A stretch of 64,000 bases of DNA from Campylobacter showae (GCF_900699785.1 NZ_LR535679.1:744001-808000); one strand, 5' to 3'; numbered from the stretch's first letter, positions 9,550 to 18,979 are shown. The notes: a model not told the origin generated them from the letters alone. Numbers and translations are program-made.

Positions 9550-10191
9550 TTAGAAGCTGTATTTTAGCCTATCGCCCGCATAATAAGCAAGCTTCCAGGT
9601 CGGAGTTTGTTTTAGGTCTTTAAAGCCGTAGCCGCGAGCCTTGACTCTGTCGCCGTAGATCTTCTCTATCATCGCCGATTCGCCTACCAGCAGCGCCTTT
9701 GTCGAGCACATCGCCGCACAAACCGGCACTTTGCCTTCGGAAATTCTATTTTGACCGTATTCTTCGCGCTCTACTTCGCTATTTGTCGCCTCAGGACCGC
9801 CTGCGCACATCGTGCACTTATCCATCGAGCCTTTCGCACCAAATACCCCCTCGCGCGGGAACTGAGGCGCGCCGAACGGACACGCGTATAAGCAGTAGCC
9901 GCAGCCGATGCATATCTCTTTGTCGTGTAGCACGACGCCGTCAGCTCTGATATAAAAGCAATCAACCGGGCAAACCAGCGAGCACGGAGCGTCCTCGCAG
10001 TGCATGCAGGCTATCGAGGTTGATATTTCCTTACCGGGTACGCCTTCGTTTAGCGTGATGACGCGGCGGCGGCGGATGCCAAGAGGCAGCTCGTGAGCCT
10101 CGTCGCAAGCCACCGCACAGCCGTTACAGTCGATACATCTATCGTCGTCGCAGTAAAATTTAAGTCTATTGTTATCATTAAATTCGCTCAT
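9550..10191 (-). CDS. fdhB: Formate dehydrogenase iron-sulfur subunit
   Basis: A 213-residue ferredoxin-like electron-transfer subunit. It has clustered Cys motifs for four 4Fe-4S centres: CIDCNGCAVACDE (residues ~17-29), CMHCEDAPCSLVCPVDC, CIGCGYCLYACPFGAPQ, and a more separated CTMCAG...CAAMCSTKAL. It should pass electrons from FdhA towards the quinone pool. It starts one base after the fdhA stop, so the two are co-transcribed and probably translationally coupled. No C-terminal membrane helix is visible. In C. jejuni the cytochrome b subunit fdhC follows directly. Here fdhB is the last gene and faces fdhF, so the membrane subunit must be encoded elsewhere or replaced. Confidence 0.92.
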   Translation of the reverse strand: MSEFNDNNRLKFYCDDDRCIDCNGCAVACDEAHELPLGIRRRRVITLNEGVPGKEISTSIACMHCEDAPCSLVCPVDCFYIRADGVVLHDKEICIGCGYCLYACPFGAPQFPREGVFGAKGSMDKCTMCAGGPEATNSEVEREEYGQNRISEGKVPVCAAMCSTKALLVGESAMIEKIYGDRVKARGYGFKDLKQTPTWKLAYYAGDRLKYSF

Positions 10192-10192
10192 T

Positions 10193-13027
10193 TTACGCCT
10201 TTTCTATGCGGCATAGACCGCTTTTGGTTTCGGGGATTTGAGTGACTATATCGTAGCCGTAGTTGGTGACGGTATTTGCGCTCTCGCCTACCGAATAAGG
10301 CTTCGTGCCGTCAGGGAAATTGCCCGTCATATCGACGCCCTGCATGTGTCCCGCCCAGTGAAACGGCAAGAAAATCATATCAGGCTTGACTGACGGTACG
10401 ATTCTAGCGCGTACCTTGATTTTTGTGCCTTCAGGCGAATGAATCCATACGAAATCCCAGTTTTTAATGCCGTGTTTAGCCGCAAGCTCAGGGTGGATAT
10501 CCGCAAACATCTCAGGCGTGATACGCGACAAATACATACTAGCACGCGTCTCCATGCCCGCGCCGCTAAAGTTTACGAGACGAGCCGTGACTAGATTTAT
10601 CGGGAATTCTTTCGAGAAATCCTTACTTAGCTGCAAACTCTTATATTTCGTAAATACGCGGTAGTGATTCGGCTTATCCTCAAAACTCGGATACTTCTGA
10701 GCAAGGTCTTGGCGCTGCGAGTGGATAGGCTCTCTGTGCTGCGGTATCTGATCGACGAAGGTCCAAACTACAGCTCTGGCTCTTGCGTTGCCGTACGGAG
10801 CGATGCCTTTTTCCATACATTTTTCTGCAATGATACCGCTAGCGTCCGTCGCCCACGTAGCGCCCATTCTTTCGCGCTCTTCATCAGTTAGCGTGATGCC
10901 TAGTATCTTTTCGATGTTATCTTTTTTGATCTCCGGATATCCGCCGCTTTGAGCGCCGCCTACAGGCGCGCTACCGTCGGCCGCTAGCTGATTTACGCCG
11001 TTATGCTCTAGGCCAAAGCGGTTTCTAAAGCCCATACCGCCTTGCATTACCGGCCTATTTATATCGTATAAATTTGGACTGCCAGGGTGCTTTTCCGTCC
11101 AGCAAGGCCACGGCAAGCCGTAGTATTCGCCAGCTACCTCGGTACCCTCTTTGCCCATTAGCGTTTTTTCGTCAAATTTATCCCAGTTAGCTTGATGGCG
11201 TTTTAGACGCTCCGGAGTCCAGCCCGTTAGACCGATGCTTTTTACTATGTTAGAGATCTCGCGAGTAGCAGCCTCCGGCCACTCGATCTTGCCCTCGGAG
11301 TCTCTGATCGTGCGAGTTAGCTCGTCGTAAAAGCCTATTCTCTTTGCAAGCTCAAATAAAATTTCGTGATCGGGCATACTCTCAAACAAAGGCTCTACGA
11401 CCTGGCTTCTCCACTGGCCGCTGCGGTTTGTGGCCACGACCGTGCCGCTACCCTCAAACTGCGTCGCCGCAGGCAGTAGATAGACGTCGTCTTTTTTATT
11501 TGTTATAACGCCCGCGTCGTTTACGAAAGGATCAAGTAGCACCAAAAGCTCAAGGCCGTCAAGGCCCTCCTGCACTTTTGCCTGTTGAGCTGTCGAGGTG
11601 ATACCGTTGCCTATGACGATTAGGGCTTTTAGGCTATCGCCTGCGTTTTCAACCGGGTCATTGCCGTTTTTGCCGTCAAGTACGCCTGCCCACCAGCGAG
11701 CTAGGGTAAATCCCGGCTTAAACATCCACTCTGGTTTTACGAAATATCCTTGTAGCCACTCGTAGTCCACTTTCCACATTTTAGCGAAGTATTTCCACGT
11801 GGCTTCGTTTTTAGCGTAGTATCCGGGCAAGCTATCTGGCGCGTTTGCCATATCGCTAGCGCCTTGGACGTTGTCGTGACCGCGCAGGATGTTGCAGCCG
11901 CCGCCTGATACGCCCATATTTCCTAGTACTAGTTGCAAGATCGGAGCGATACGAGTGTTTGAGCTACCTATGGTGTGCTGAGTTAGACCCATCGCCCAAA
12001 CGACCGATCCCGGGCGGTTTTTAGCGAAAACTTCCGTTATCTCTTTTAGCGTTGCAGCAGGTACTCCGGTCACGTCTTCGACCACTTCGGGCGTCCATTT
12101 TGCGGCCTCTTTGCGGATCTCGTCGATACCGTACGTGCGGTCATCTATAAATTTCTTATCTTCCCAGCCGTTTTCAAATATCAAATTTATCATACCATAC
12201 ATAAAAGGTATGTCCGTACCTGGGCGAACTTGAGCGAAGTAATCAGCCTTTGCAGCAGTTCTCGTGTATCTTGGATCGACCACGATTAGCTTCGCGCCGT
12301 TATTTTCCTTCGCTTTTAGAAAATGCCTAAATCCTACCGGGTGGTTTACAGCCGGATTTGCGCCGATTATAAAGATAGACTTCGCGTTTTGGATATCTCC
12401 AAGGTGATTAGTCATAGCTCCATAACCCCACGTATTCGCCACACCGGCGACTGTTGCGCTATGTCAAATTCTAGCTTGGTGATCTAGGTTGTTCGTCCCA
12501 AACATCGCAGAAAATTTGCTGATGTAGTAGCTTTGCTCGTTGCTGTCTTTTGCAGAGCCTAGAAACATCACTTGTTCAGGGTTTTTCTCGCGATATGCTT
12601 TTAGTTTGGCGCCGATCTCGTCAAGCGCGTCTTTGTAGCTGATGCGTTTCCATTTGCCGTCTACTTTTTTCATCGGGTATTTTACGCGGCAGTGAGAGCG
12701 CACCATATCGATGACATCGCTACCCTTACAGCAGTGGCCTCCTGCGCTTACCGGGTGATCTTGGGCTACCTCTTGGCGTACCCAAACGCCGTTTTCTACC
12801 TCGGCTAGCACTCCGCATCCCACGGAGCAAACCGAGCAAATGGTTTTTACCATTTTAGAGTTTGGAAACGGATTTGCCATCTCTTCTTGAGTCGCGCTTC
12901 TGGTTACGCCGCTGGCACGCAGTCCGCTCATACCGCCCGCTACGCCCGCTAGCGTGGCCATTTTTAAAAACGATCTTCGCCCGACTGCGTTTGAGTGGGG
13001 CATAAGACGTAAATTTGCCTCAGACAT
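10193..13027 (-). CDS. fdhA: Selenocysteine formate dehydrogenase major subunit, Tat-exported (UGA at 12466-12464 read as Sec)
   Basis: A 944-residue periplasmic formate dehydrogenase catalytic subunit. The N-terminal GRRSFLKMATLAGVAG is a twin-arginine signal. CSVCSVGCG (residues ~66-74) plus a downstream Cys bind the proximal 4Fe-4S cluster. The frame has one internal stop, TGA at 12466-12464, in the context DHQARI-U-HSATVAGV, where this family carries the Mo/W-ligating Sec. It resumes in the same frame, so this is recoding and not a break. A SECIS-like hairpin follows 13 nt later. AAAGGA before ATG 13027 supports the start. The operon order is torD-like chaperone, small Tat protein, fdhA, fdhB. 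Formate oxidation here feeds the respiratory chain. Confidence 0.94.
12436..12466 (-). promoter_or_regulatory. Sec codon and SECIS-like hairpin of fdhA
   Basis: Read on the minus strand, UGA (12466-12464) is followed after 13 nt by the perfect 5-bp stem TCGCC/GGCGA with the loop GGTGT (12450-12436). The geometry matches the fdhF element exactly although the stem sequence differs, which suggests selection on structure. Confidence 0.78.
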
Positions 13028-13049
13028 ATTTATCCTTTCTTAAATTTTA

Positions 13050-13226
13050 TTATTTCGCTTGTTCGTAGTATAGATCCCAGTTTTTGCTTCTTTTGTAGAG
13101 CACTTCGGTCTTTTTGCTTTTACCGTATTTTAGGTTTGACGCCGCTGCCGTCGCTACTCCGGCCGTAGCCGCTACCGCGCCGGCGATGCCCGCTTTTTTT
13201 AGAAATTCTCGCCTATTTTTTTGCAT
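13050..13226 (-). CDS. Small twin-arginine signal protein of the formate dehydrogenase operon
   Basis: A 58-residue protein starting MQKNRREFLKKAGIAGAVAA, a textbook Tat signal, followed by a short polar tail ending in YKRSKNWDLYYEQAK. It matches the short 'formate-region Tat target' proteins found next to fdh genes in epsilonproteobacteria. Its role is unknown; a part in assembling or anchoring FdhAB is only a guess. The ATG lies inside the end of the upstream chaperone gene (14-bp overlap), so translation is probably coupled, and fdhA begins 22 bp downstream. Confidence 0.8.
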   Translation of the reverse strand: MQKNRREFLKKAGIAGAVAATAGVATAAASNLKYGKSKKTEVLYKRSKNWDLYYEQAK

Positions 13227-13938
13227 TTTCTTCCTCCATAGCTTTTAGCTTTCTCACTCTGTTTTTTTGTCTTCTTATAGCTTCGGATCTTGAAACTCCG
13301 TCCAAAGTCTTTTTGTTTTCGCCTTGATTTATAGGACGCGGCGCACTTAAAACTACGCGCTCAAACTCTATAAATCCTTGCAGAAGTACTGCGACGTCTT
13401 TATAAATTTCGCTGCTTTCGTGGTTAAAAAGATTCTCTATAAACTCGTCGATATTTGGGTTTATGATCTCTTTAAAAAGCTGCTCCTCAAGCTCGCCGTA
13501 TAGCTCCTGCTCGCTCTCTCGCGCGATAAATTCGCTCATCAGCGCAAACACGAAACCCACGTTGTCTTCGTTTTCTTTAAATTTAGCCTCGTCGCGCCTA
13601 AGGTTGGTGCGGGCTAAAATTTTACGCACTTTAGCGCAGGCATGCCCGACCTCGTAACCCTCGTCGTAGTACGACAGCGAGTTTCTAAGCGGACTTGGCG
13701 GAGCGTGGAAAATGTCATCAAACTCATCAGCTAAATTTTTAGGGTTTTTCTCGTCGAATTTTGCCTGTATGCGCATTATCGCGGCAGCCGATTCTTCGTT
13801 TAGGGCGTGCGCCGAGGCAAGGCCCAGCATCGCGTTTACGCCGCTAAATCTATCGGCGTCTTGGCTAAAAACGAAAAAATGCGAAAATAGCGAGTAGTAA
13901 AGCCCGCGTCCCGCCGCAAATTCGCCCTTGCTAGTCAT
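13213..13938 (-). CDS. TorD/DmsD-family chaperone for formate dehydrogenase
   Basis: A 241-residue, mostly helical protein with the TorD-family pattern: an N-terminal RGLYYSLFSHFF segment, a central DDIFHAPPSPLRNSLSYY stretch, and an acidic region before a helical C-terminus. These cytoplasmic chaperones bind Tat signal peptides of molybdoenzymes and help cofactor insertion before export. As the first gene of the fdh operon its likely client is FdhA. The C-terminal ~45 residues are highly charged (RRQKNRVRKLKAMEEE) and may be a species-specific extension. Two palindromic operator sites lie upstream (14061-14129). Confidence 0.82.
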   Translation of the reverse strand: MTSKGEFAAGRGLYYSLFSHFFVFSQDADRFSGVNAMLGLASAHALNEESAAAIMRIQAKFDEKNPKNLADEFDDIFHAPPSPLRNSLSYYDEGYEVGHACAKVRKILARTNLRRDEAKFKENEDNVGFVFALMSEFIARESEQELYGELEEQLFKEIINPNIDEFIENLFNHESSEIYKDVAVLLQGFIEFERVVLSAPRPINQGENKKTLDGVSRSEAIRRQKNRVRKLKAMEEENAKK

Positions 13939-14060
13939 CGCCTTCCTTTATCATTTTTGTCTATTTTTTGAGATTTTTCTCGATTGTGAAACTATACTAC
14001 TTTTTGGCTTATTTCTTATACTTAAAAAAAAATAAATTAAAAAAATTAATATACGCTTAA

Positions 14061-14079
14061 ATATGCCTTAATTGCATAT
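14061..14079. promoter_or_regulatory. Operator upstream of the fdh operon, site 1 (ATATGC-N7-GCATAT)
   Basis: A perfect 6-bp inverted repeat with a 7-nt centre, extended on the right by TACTT exactly as at the fdhF site. It lies about 65 bp upstream of TATAGT (minus strand, 13996-13991), a plausible -10 for the fdh operon, so its centre is near -85. Confidence 0.7.
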
Positions 14080-14110
14080 TACTTGTAGCGAATTTTAGGG
14101 GATAAAAGAA

Positions 14111-14129
14111 ATATGAAATTTGCGCATAT
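14111..14129. promoter_or_regulatory. Operator upstream of the fdh operon, site 2 (one mismatch)
   Basis: ATATGA-N7-GCATAT, 50 bp (about five helical turns) from site 1. The spacing suits cooperative binding on one face of the helix. It differs from the consensus at one base. Confidence 0.5.
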
Positions 14130-14238
14130 ATCTTGCATTTACGCTTCATTTTGATATTTACTTTTAACTCGGCTATTTTAACGGGCGTTAAACGAGCCTA
14201 AATTTAAAACCGGGAGCGAAATTTGCAAAATTTGAGGC

Positions 14239-15192
14239 TCATTCAAGCCCCCAAAACGCTCCTTCGTCAAATTTAAAATAAATCCTCTCGCCGACGTTAA
14301 AATTTTGCGAATTAGGCACCAGAGTTTTTATCAAAAAGTCGCCGATTTTGATTTTTACCAAAAGATCTTTGCCAAGATAGAGCGAAACCGAGTGCAAGAT
14401 ACCGTCAAGGTAGCCTTCCATCAGCGTTTTGCTTAGCATTATTTTGCTTGGATTTACGGCGATCTTTACGGAGTTACTTAAATTTTGCGGCAAATTTACG
14501 CTCGCATTTTCGTCAAATTTTAAAACCCCGCCCTGCGCGTCGAAAATATTTTTGTACTCAAATTCGCACACGCGACCTTTGTGTAAAAAGACGTTTTCTT
14601 CGGCGACCGCGCTTAGCCATTTGTCGTCGTGGCTAGCTATCACAAAGCCGCAGCCGTATCTTTGCCGCATATAAAGCACCGCTTTGCCGAAAAGCTTTGA
14701 GGTGCCCACGTCCACGCTATTTGTCGGCTCGTCAAGCAGATATAGCCGTGATCTAAGCGCTAAATTTAACGCAAAGCTAACGCGCTGCGTCTGCCCCGAG
14801 CTTAGCTCAAAGTGGCGCTTGTTTAAAAAGCTCTCGTCTAGCCCGACCAAATTTAACGCCTCGCTCGCTCGCTCGTCAAATTCTCCCAGTACTCCGCGGC
14901 TTTTTAAAACGGCTTTAAAATTTTCCCTCACGGAGCGTTTTAAAAGCGCGGGTTCTGGTAGCAAAACGCTAACGTCGCGCAGTAAATTTAAGCTAGGCGC
15001 GCTGCTTCCCCACAGCCGCACCTCGCCGCTAGTGGGCTTTTGTAAAAACGAAATCACTCGCATTAGCGTGCTTTTGCCGCTGCCGTTGCTGCCCGTTAGC
15101 GCGGTGATTTTGCTAACGTCGATATCAAGGCGCGGGATGTTTAAAATTTCGCTCGCGCCATAGTTTAGGCGTAAATTTCTAATGTTTATCAC
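14239..15192 (-). CDS. tupC: Tungstate ABC transporter ATP-binding protein
   Basis: A 317-residue ABC ATPase. Walker A is GSNGSGKST (residues ~35-43), the signature is LSSGQTQRVSFALNLALRS, Walker B is LYLLDEPT, and an H-loop is in VIASHDD. The C-terminal ~100 residues (after IAVNPSKIMLS) form a TOBE-like regulatory domain ending in YFKFDEGAFWGLE, as in molybdate/tungstate importers. It is transcribed with tupB, with a 93-bp gap. The binding protein tupA lies on the other strand just upstream of tupB. Assignment to tungstate rather than molybdate rests on the TupA type. Confidence 0.87.
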   Translation of the reverse strand: MINIRNLRLNYGASEILNIPRLDIDVSKITALTGSNGSGKSTLMRVISFLQKPTSGEVRLWGSSAPSLNLLRDVSVLLPEPALLKRSVRENFKAVLKSRGVLGEFDERASEALNLVGLDESFLNKRHFELSSGQTQRVSFALNLALRSRLYLLDEPTNSVDVGTSKLFGKAVLYMRQRYGCGFVIASHDDKWLSAVAEENVFLHKGRVCEFEYKNIFDAQGGVLKFDENASVNLPQNLSNSVKIAVNPSKIMLSKTLMEGYLDGILHSVSLYLGKDLLVKIKIGDFLIKTLVPNSQNFNVGERIYFKFDEGAFWGLE

Positions 15193-15285
15193 TGTGCGCC
15201 TTTCTCGTTAAATTTGCACAAAGACTCAAATTTGACGCGCCTAGACCGCATTTTGCGAGCGTAAAATTTCTAAATTTATCAAATT

Positions 15286-15978
15286 TCATTTATCCAGCCT
15301 TTTTAGCGCGTGTATCGTCAAATTTACGGCAAACGCGATAAAGATAAGCACCAAAGCCAGCGCTATACCCATCGCAAACTCGCCCTTATTCGTCTCCAGC
15401 GACACCGCAGTCGTGATCGTGCGGGTGAAGTATTTGATATTTCCGCCGATCATCATCGCCACGCCGACCTCGGCCACGATGCGCCCATACGCCGTCGCTA
15501 CGACCACCATCAGAGCGTATCTTAGCTCGTAAAGCACGCAGCCAACGAGCCTAGGCGGACTCAGGCGTAAATTTAGGATGGTTAGGTAGTGCTTTTTGTC
15601 CATATTTTCCACGACGCTAGCGCTTAGCGAGATGATGATAGGTAGAGCCAGCACGAACTGGCCGAGCATAACGGCCTTTAGCGTAAAAAGCAGTCCAAAC
15701 TCGCCAAACGGGCCGTTTCGCGTGATAAACGCGTATAAAATAAGCCCGATCGCAACGGTGGGCATCGCAAGCGCCGTATCGCTAAGCAGTCGTAATACTC
15801 GCCGTCCGCGAAAATCGTAAAATCCCAGCGTAAATCCAAGCGGAAAACCGACTAAAATCGCAAAAAATATCGAAACGCTCGAAGTGTAAAGCGTCGCCCT
15901 GATCGCCGAATACGTCTCCTCGTCGCCGCTAAAAAGCAGCCTAAAGGCCTCCAAAAATCCGTTTAATAAAAAATCCAA
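15286..15978 (-). CDS. tupB: Tungstate ABC transporter permease
   Basis: A 230-residue inner-membrane permease with about five hydrophobic segments. It has the binding-protein-dependent transport signature around EVGVAMMIGGNIKYFTRT (EAA-loop-like, residues ~168-185). Length and sequence fit the TupB family. It is divergent from tupA, with a palindromic operator between them, so both halves of the transporter can be controlled together. Confidence 0.87.
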   Translation of the reverse strand: MDFLLNGFLEAFRLLFSGDEETYSAIRATLYTSSVSIFFAILVGFPLGFTLGFYDFRGRRVLRLLSDTALAMPTVAIGLILYAFITRNGPFGEFGLLFTLKAVMLGQFVLALPIIISLSASVVENMDKKHYLTILNLRLSPPRLVGCVLYELRYALMVVVATAYGRIVAEVGVAMMIGGNIKYFTRTITTAVSLETNKGEFAMGIALALVLIFIAFAVNLTIHALKRLDK

Positions 15979-16013
15979 ATATTCTTTCTCCGCATATTTC
16001 TAAGGTTAATTTA

Positions 16014-16032
16014 ATGTGCTATAATAGCATAC
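16014..16032. promoter_or_regulatory. Operator between tupB and tupA, covering a -10 box
   Basis: ATGTGC-TATAATA-GCATAC. The arms match ATRTGC/GCATAY and the 7-nt centre contains TATAAT (16020-16025), a consensus -10 for tupA. The site is 36 bp from the tupB start and 20 bp from the tupA start. A protein bound here would block transcription, as expected for metal-dependent repression of an uptake system. Confidence 0.68.
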
Positions 16033-16051
16033 TTTTTAAAAAAGGAGAAAA

Positions 16052-16870
16052 ATGAAAAAAGTAATATTAGGCTCGCTAGTCGCGAGCGTTTTGGCGTTTG
16101 CGGGCGATAGCGAACTCATTATGGCAACCACAACCAGCACCGATAATACGGGGCTGCTAGACGCGATCTATCCTGCGTATAAGGCAAAAACCGGTGTCGA
16201 TATCAAATGGACGGCGGTAGGCACCGGAGCGGCCTTGAAACTCGGCGAAAACTGCGATGCGGACATACTTTTCGTGCATTCGCCAAAAGTTGAGAAAGAA
16301 TTTGTAGAAAAGGGCTTTGGCGTTGAGAGAAAAGCCGTAATGTACAATGACTTCGTCGTCATCGCCGATAAATCGATCGCAGATAAATTTAAAGGCAAGG
16401 ACATAAAAGAGAGCTTTGAGCTAATCAAAAAAGAGAATATCAAATTTTTCTCTCGCGGCGATAAATCAGGTACCGACAACAAAGAAAAAGGTATCTGGAA
16501 AAAAATCATCGGCGAAGTGCCTGAAAAAGACGGCTGGTACATGCAAACCGGCCAAGGCATGCTAGCTACTATCAACGCGGCAGCCGAGCAAAAGGGCGTG
16601 ACGTTCACCGACCGCGGCACCTACATCAAGTACGAGGACACCAAAAAAGGCGCGCCTGAGATGGTCATCATCAACGAGGGCGACAACGACCTAAAGAACT
16701 TCTACTCGCTAATCGCGGTAAATCCGAAGCACTGCGCTAAGGCCGACATCGAAAACGCGAATAAATTTATCGAGTGGGCGACTAGCGAAGAGGGTCAGAA
16801 ATTTATCGGCGACTTTAAGCTGCTAGATAAGCCGCTTTTCACGCCTGATGCGAATACTCGCAAGAACTAA
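16052..16870 (+). CDS. tupA: Tungstate-binding periplasmic protein
   Basis: A 272-residue extracytoplasmic solute-binding protein with signal peptide MKKVILGSLVASVLAFAG. It has the diagnostic TupA motif TTTSTDNTGLLD immediately after the signal, later GTGAALKLGENCDADILFVHSP and SRGDKSGTDNKEKGIWK. Known of the family: high-affinity binding of WO4 with discrimination against MoO4. Tungsten is a plausible cofactor for the formate dehydrogenases nearby. AAAGGAG precedes the ATG. The gene is monocistronic, ending in a terminator. Confidence 0.92.
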   Translation: MKKVILGSLVASVLAFAGDSELIMATTTSTDNTGLLDAIYPAYKAKTGVDIKWTAVGTGAALKLGENCDADILFVHSPKVEKEFVEKGFGVERKAVMYNDFVVIADKSIADKFKGKDIKESFELIKKENIKFFSRGDKSGTDNKEKGIWKKIIGEVPEKDGWYMQTGQGMLATINAAAEQKGVTFTDRGTYIKYEDTKKGAPEMVIINEGDNDLKNFYSLIAVNPKHCAKADIENANKFIEWATSEEGQKFIGDFKLLDKPLFTPDANTRKN

Positions 16871-16923
16871 CTTTTTTTACGCGCAAATTTGGGTCGAATT
16901 TGTGGCTTAAATTTGCGTGATTC

Positions 16924-16944
16924 GGGCGCGATTTGCGCCCTTTT
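16924..16944 (+). terminator. Terminator after tupA
   Basis: GGGCGC / GCGCCC with a 5-nt loop followed by TTTT. Confidence 0.75.
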
Positions 16945-17098
16945 CCTTTACTTAAATTTACTCTTTTCAGTTTTTAAATTTAATCAAATTTGACCGCCAA
17001 AACCCGTATCTTTACGGCGTTAAATTTCAAATTTGACCGCGTATTTTTGATTTGCTCAAATTTGACCTTTTCGCGAGCCGAATTTAACCCGCTTAAAT

Positions 17099-18424
17099 TT
17101 AAATTTTCCCGCCGAACATCTCATACATCGCCTTTTCCTCGCCCCAAAGCTCGCGGTGCTTTTTGATGCAAGATTTTATCGCGCCAACTAGATATAGCAC
17201 GTCTTGCTCGGTGTGCGTGTAGTGCAGGCTCACGCGCACGAAGCCGGGCTTGGCTTCTGGCATGCGCCCCTCCTTGATACCCAGCAGATCGTGAGCGTAC
17301 GGGCCAGCGCACATCACGCCCGCGCGCGTCTGGATACCGAAGTCGTTGCTAAGGCTCGCGGCGAAATCATACGCCGAGACGCCACGCACGTTAAAGGAAA
17401 TTATCGGCAGCCGCGGAGCGCCCTTTGGAGCGTAGTTTATGACCTTGTCTATACTATCAAGCTCGCTCTCAAAAAGCCGCGCTAGCTCGTCCTCTGCGCT
17501 TTTTATCCTCTCAAATCCCACCTCGTTTCGCAGCGCGTAGGCTAAATTTGCTCGCATTAGCCCGATGATGGGCGGCGTACCGCCTTCCTCTAGCTGTTCG
17601 GGATTTTTCAAAAACACATGCCCTTCGCGGCTAGCGTAGGCGACCGTCCCGCCCGCGGCAAACGTCGGCACGTCGCTGTTAAGCAGCTCCTTTTTGATCG
17701 CCAAAAGCCCACAGCTTGCGACTCCGCCGAGTAGCTTATGCGGCGAGAGGAAAATCGCGTCGAAATGATCGCAGTCTAAATTTGCGTGCGAGCTCAGCGC
17801 CGCGCAGTCAAAGGCCACGATGCCGCCCGCGGCTCTGATTAGCTCGCTGATTTTTTTATAATCGCTGACGACGCCCGTGACGTTTGAGGCGGCGCTAAAC
17901 GAGCCGATGATGCGGCGTCCCGCGTTAATCTTCAAAATGCGCTCGAGTGCTAGCAGATCGATCTCGCCGGACTCGCTAAGCGGCACTCGCAGGTAGTCGC
18001 AAAGCCCCTCGCGGAAACTAAGCTCGTTTGAGTGGTGTTCGTATGGCGAAACGAGCACGAGCGGAAGCTGTGCGGCGCGTAAATTTGCCTCGCCGATCGC
18101 GCCTCTGGTCGCAGGCGGCAGGTAGATGCCCAGTATCTCTTGAAATTTTTTGATCGCGGCCGTCGCGCCCTGTCCGCAGGCGATGAGATAAAACCGCTCG
18201 TCAAGCCCTAGCAGCTTTTTTAGGCTCTCTCTCGCGCCCTCGTAGTGCCGCTGCGTGATGATGGCGCTGGAGCTACTGTCGGAGTGGGTGTTGGCGTAGG
18301 TTTTGAGGGCCTGCGCTATCTCGCGCTCTACGGGCTCATAAGCAAGCCCCGAAGCAGTGTAGTCAAAATAATGCACGCTCGGTTTTAAGATGATATTTTT
18401 TCGTATTTCGTCTAAATTTGCCAT
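17099..18424 (-). CDS. Class V aminotransferase-fold PLP enzyme (cysteine desulfurase / selenocysteine lyase type)
   Basis: A 441-residue fold-type I PLP enzyme. FDYTASGLAYEPVE at residues ~20-33 is the desulfurase-like N-terminus; THSDSSSSA follows. The PLP lysine is in the SPHKLLGG motif (residues ~232-239). RAGVMCAGPYAHDLLG near residue 385 holds a Cys in a region where SufS/CsdA have their active-site Cys. It could release sulfur or selenium for cofactor or selenophosphate synthesis, which would suit two selenoenzymes and several molybdopterin enzymes nearby, but the substrate is inferred from context only. Upstream lies 555 bp of non-coding DNA, so it is probably transcribed alone. Confidence 0.72.
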   Translation of the reverse strand: MANLDEIRKNIILKPSVHYFDYTASGLAYEPVEREIAQALKTYANTHSDSSSSAIITQRHYEGARESLKKLLGLDERFYLIACGQGATAAIKKFQEILGIYLPPATRGAIGEANLRAAQLPLVLVSPYEHHSNELSFREGLCDYLRVPLSESGEIDLLALERILKINAGRRIIGSFSAASNVTGVVSDYKKISELIRAAGGIVAFDCAALSSHANLDCDHFDAIFLSPHKLLGGVASCGLLAIKKELLNSDVPTFAAGGTVAYASREGHVFLKNPEQLEEGGTPPIIGLMRANLAYALRNEVGFERIKSAEDELARLFESELDSIDKVINYAPKGAPRLPIISFNVRGVSAYDFAASLSNDFGIQTRAGVMCAGPYAHDLLGIKEGRMPEAKPGFVRVSLHYTHTEQDVLYLVGAIKSCIKKHRELWGEEKAMYEMFGGKI

Positions 18425-18979
18425 TTTTTACTCTTTAAATTTGATGCGGTAATTATATTAAATTTTCGCAAATTTAGGGCTTTTTCTGGGAAATTTGAAG
18501 CTAATTTTGCGGGCTATTATTTTAAATTTGCACTTAGCTGTATAAAACTTGCCGCGCGGCGATTTACTCAAATTTAAAAGATATTCGTGCGTAAAATTTG
18601 GCGGCAAATTTGTAGGCTGATTTTAAAATTTGCAGCTAAATTTTGCCCTAAATTTGGCGCGGAAAATAGATAAATTTATCCTTGAGACGCAGCTAAATTT
18701 GAGCAACGATGAGGACGCTTTTTGATTTATCGGTCAAATTTACTCGCGTCGTTTGCGAGCTTAAAATTTACAAAACAAAAACTGAAATTTTAAAAGCGAT
18801 TTTTGATTTTCTGAGCGGATATTTGCTTGCGGCGACTTCGTTGCGGAGGAAATTTAAGCGCTAAATTTAAAAATTAGAATTTTAACTGCCAAGCGGCAAA
18901 TTTAGCGTTCGTTGCGAGTTTTTCAGGCAAAGAGACGCTAGCCGCAGAGGCTCGCTACCCTTTGCGAGAGGTGGAAATT
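18425..18979. other. 555-bp gene-free spacer, rich in AAATTTG
   Basis: No convincing gene, tRNA or terminator seen. The stretch holds many AAATTTG/CAAATTT words in both orientations and short GC-rich patches. The many stops in all frames argue against coding. Confidence 0.5.

Noticed and set aside
12443..12466. fdhA as two separate genes
   Set aside because: Same reason: in-frame TGA at the Mo-ligand position, hairpin with matched spacing, continuous homology on both sides.
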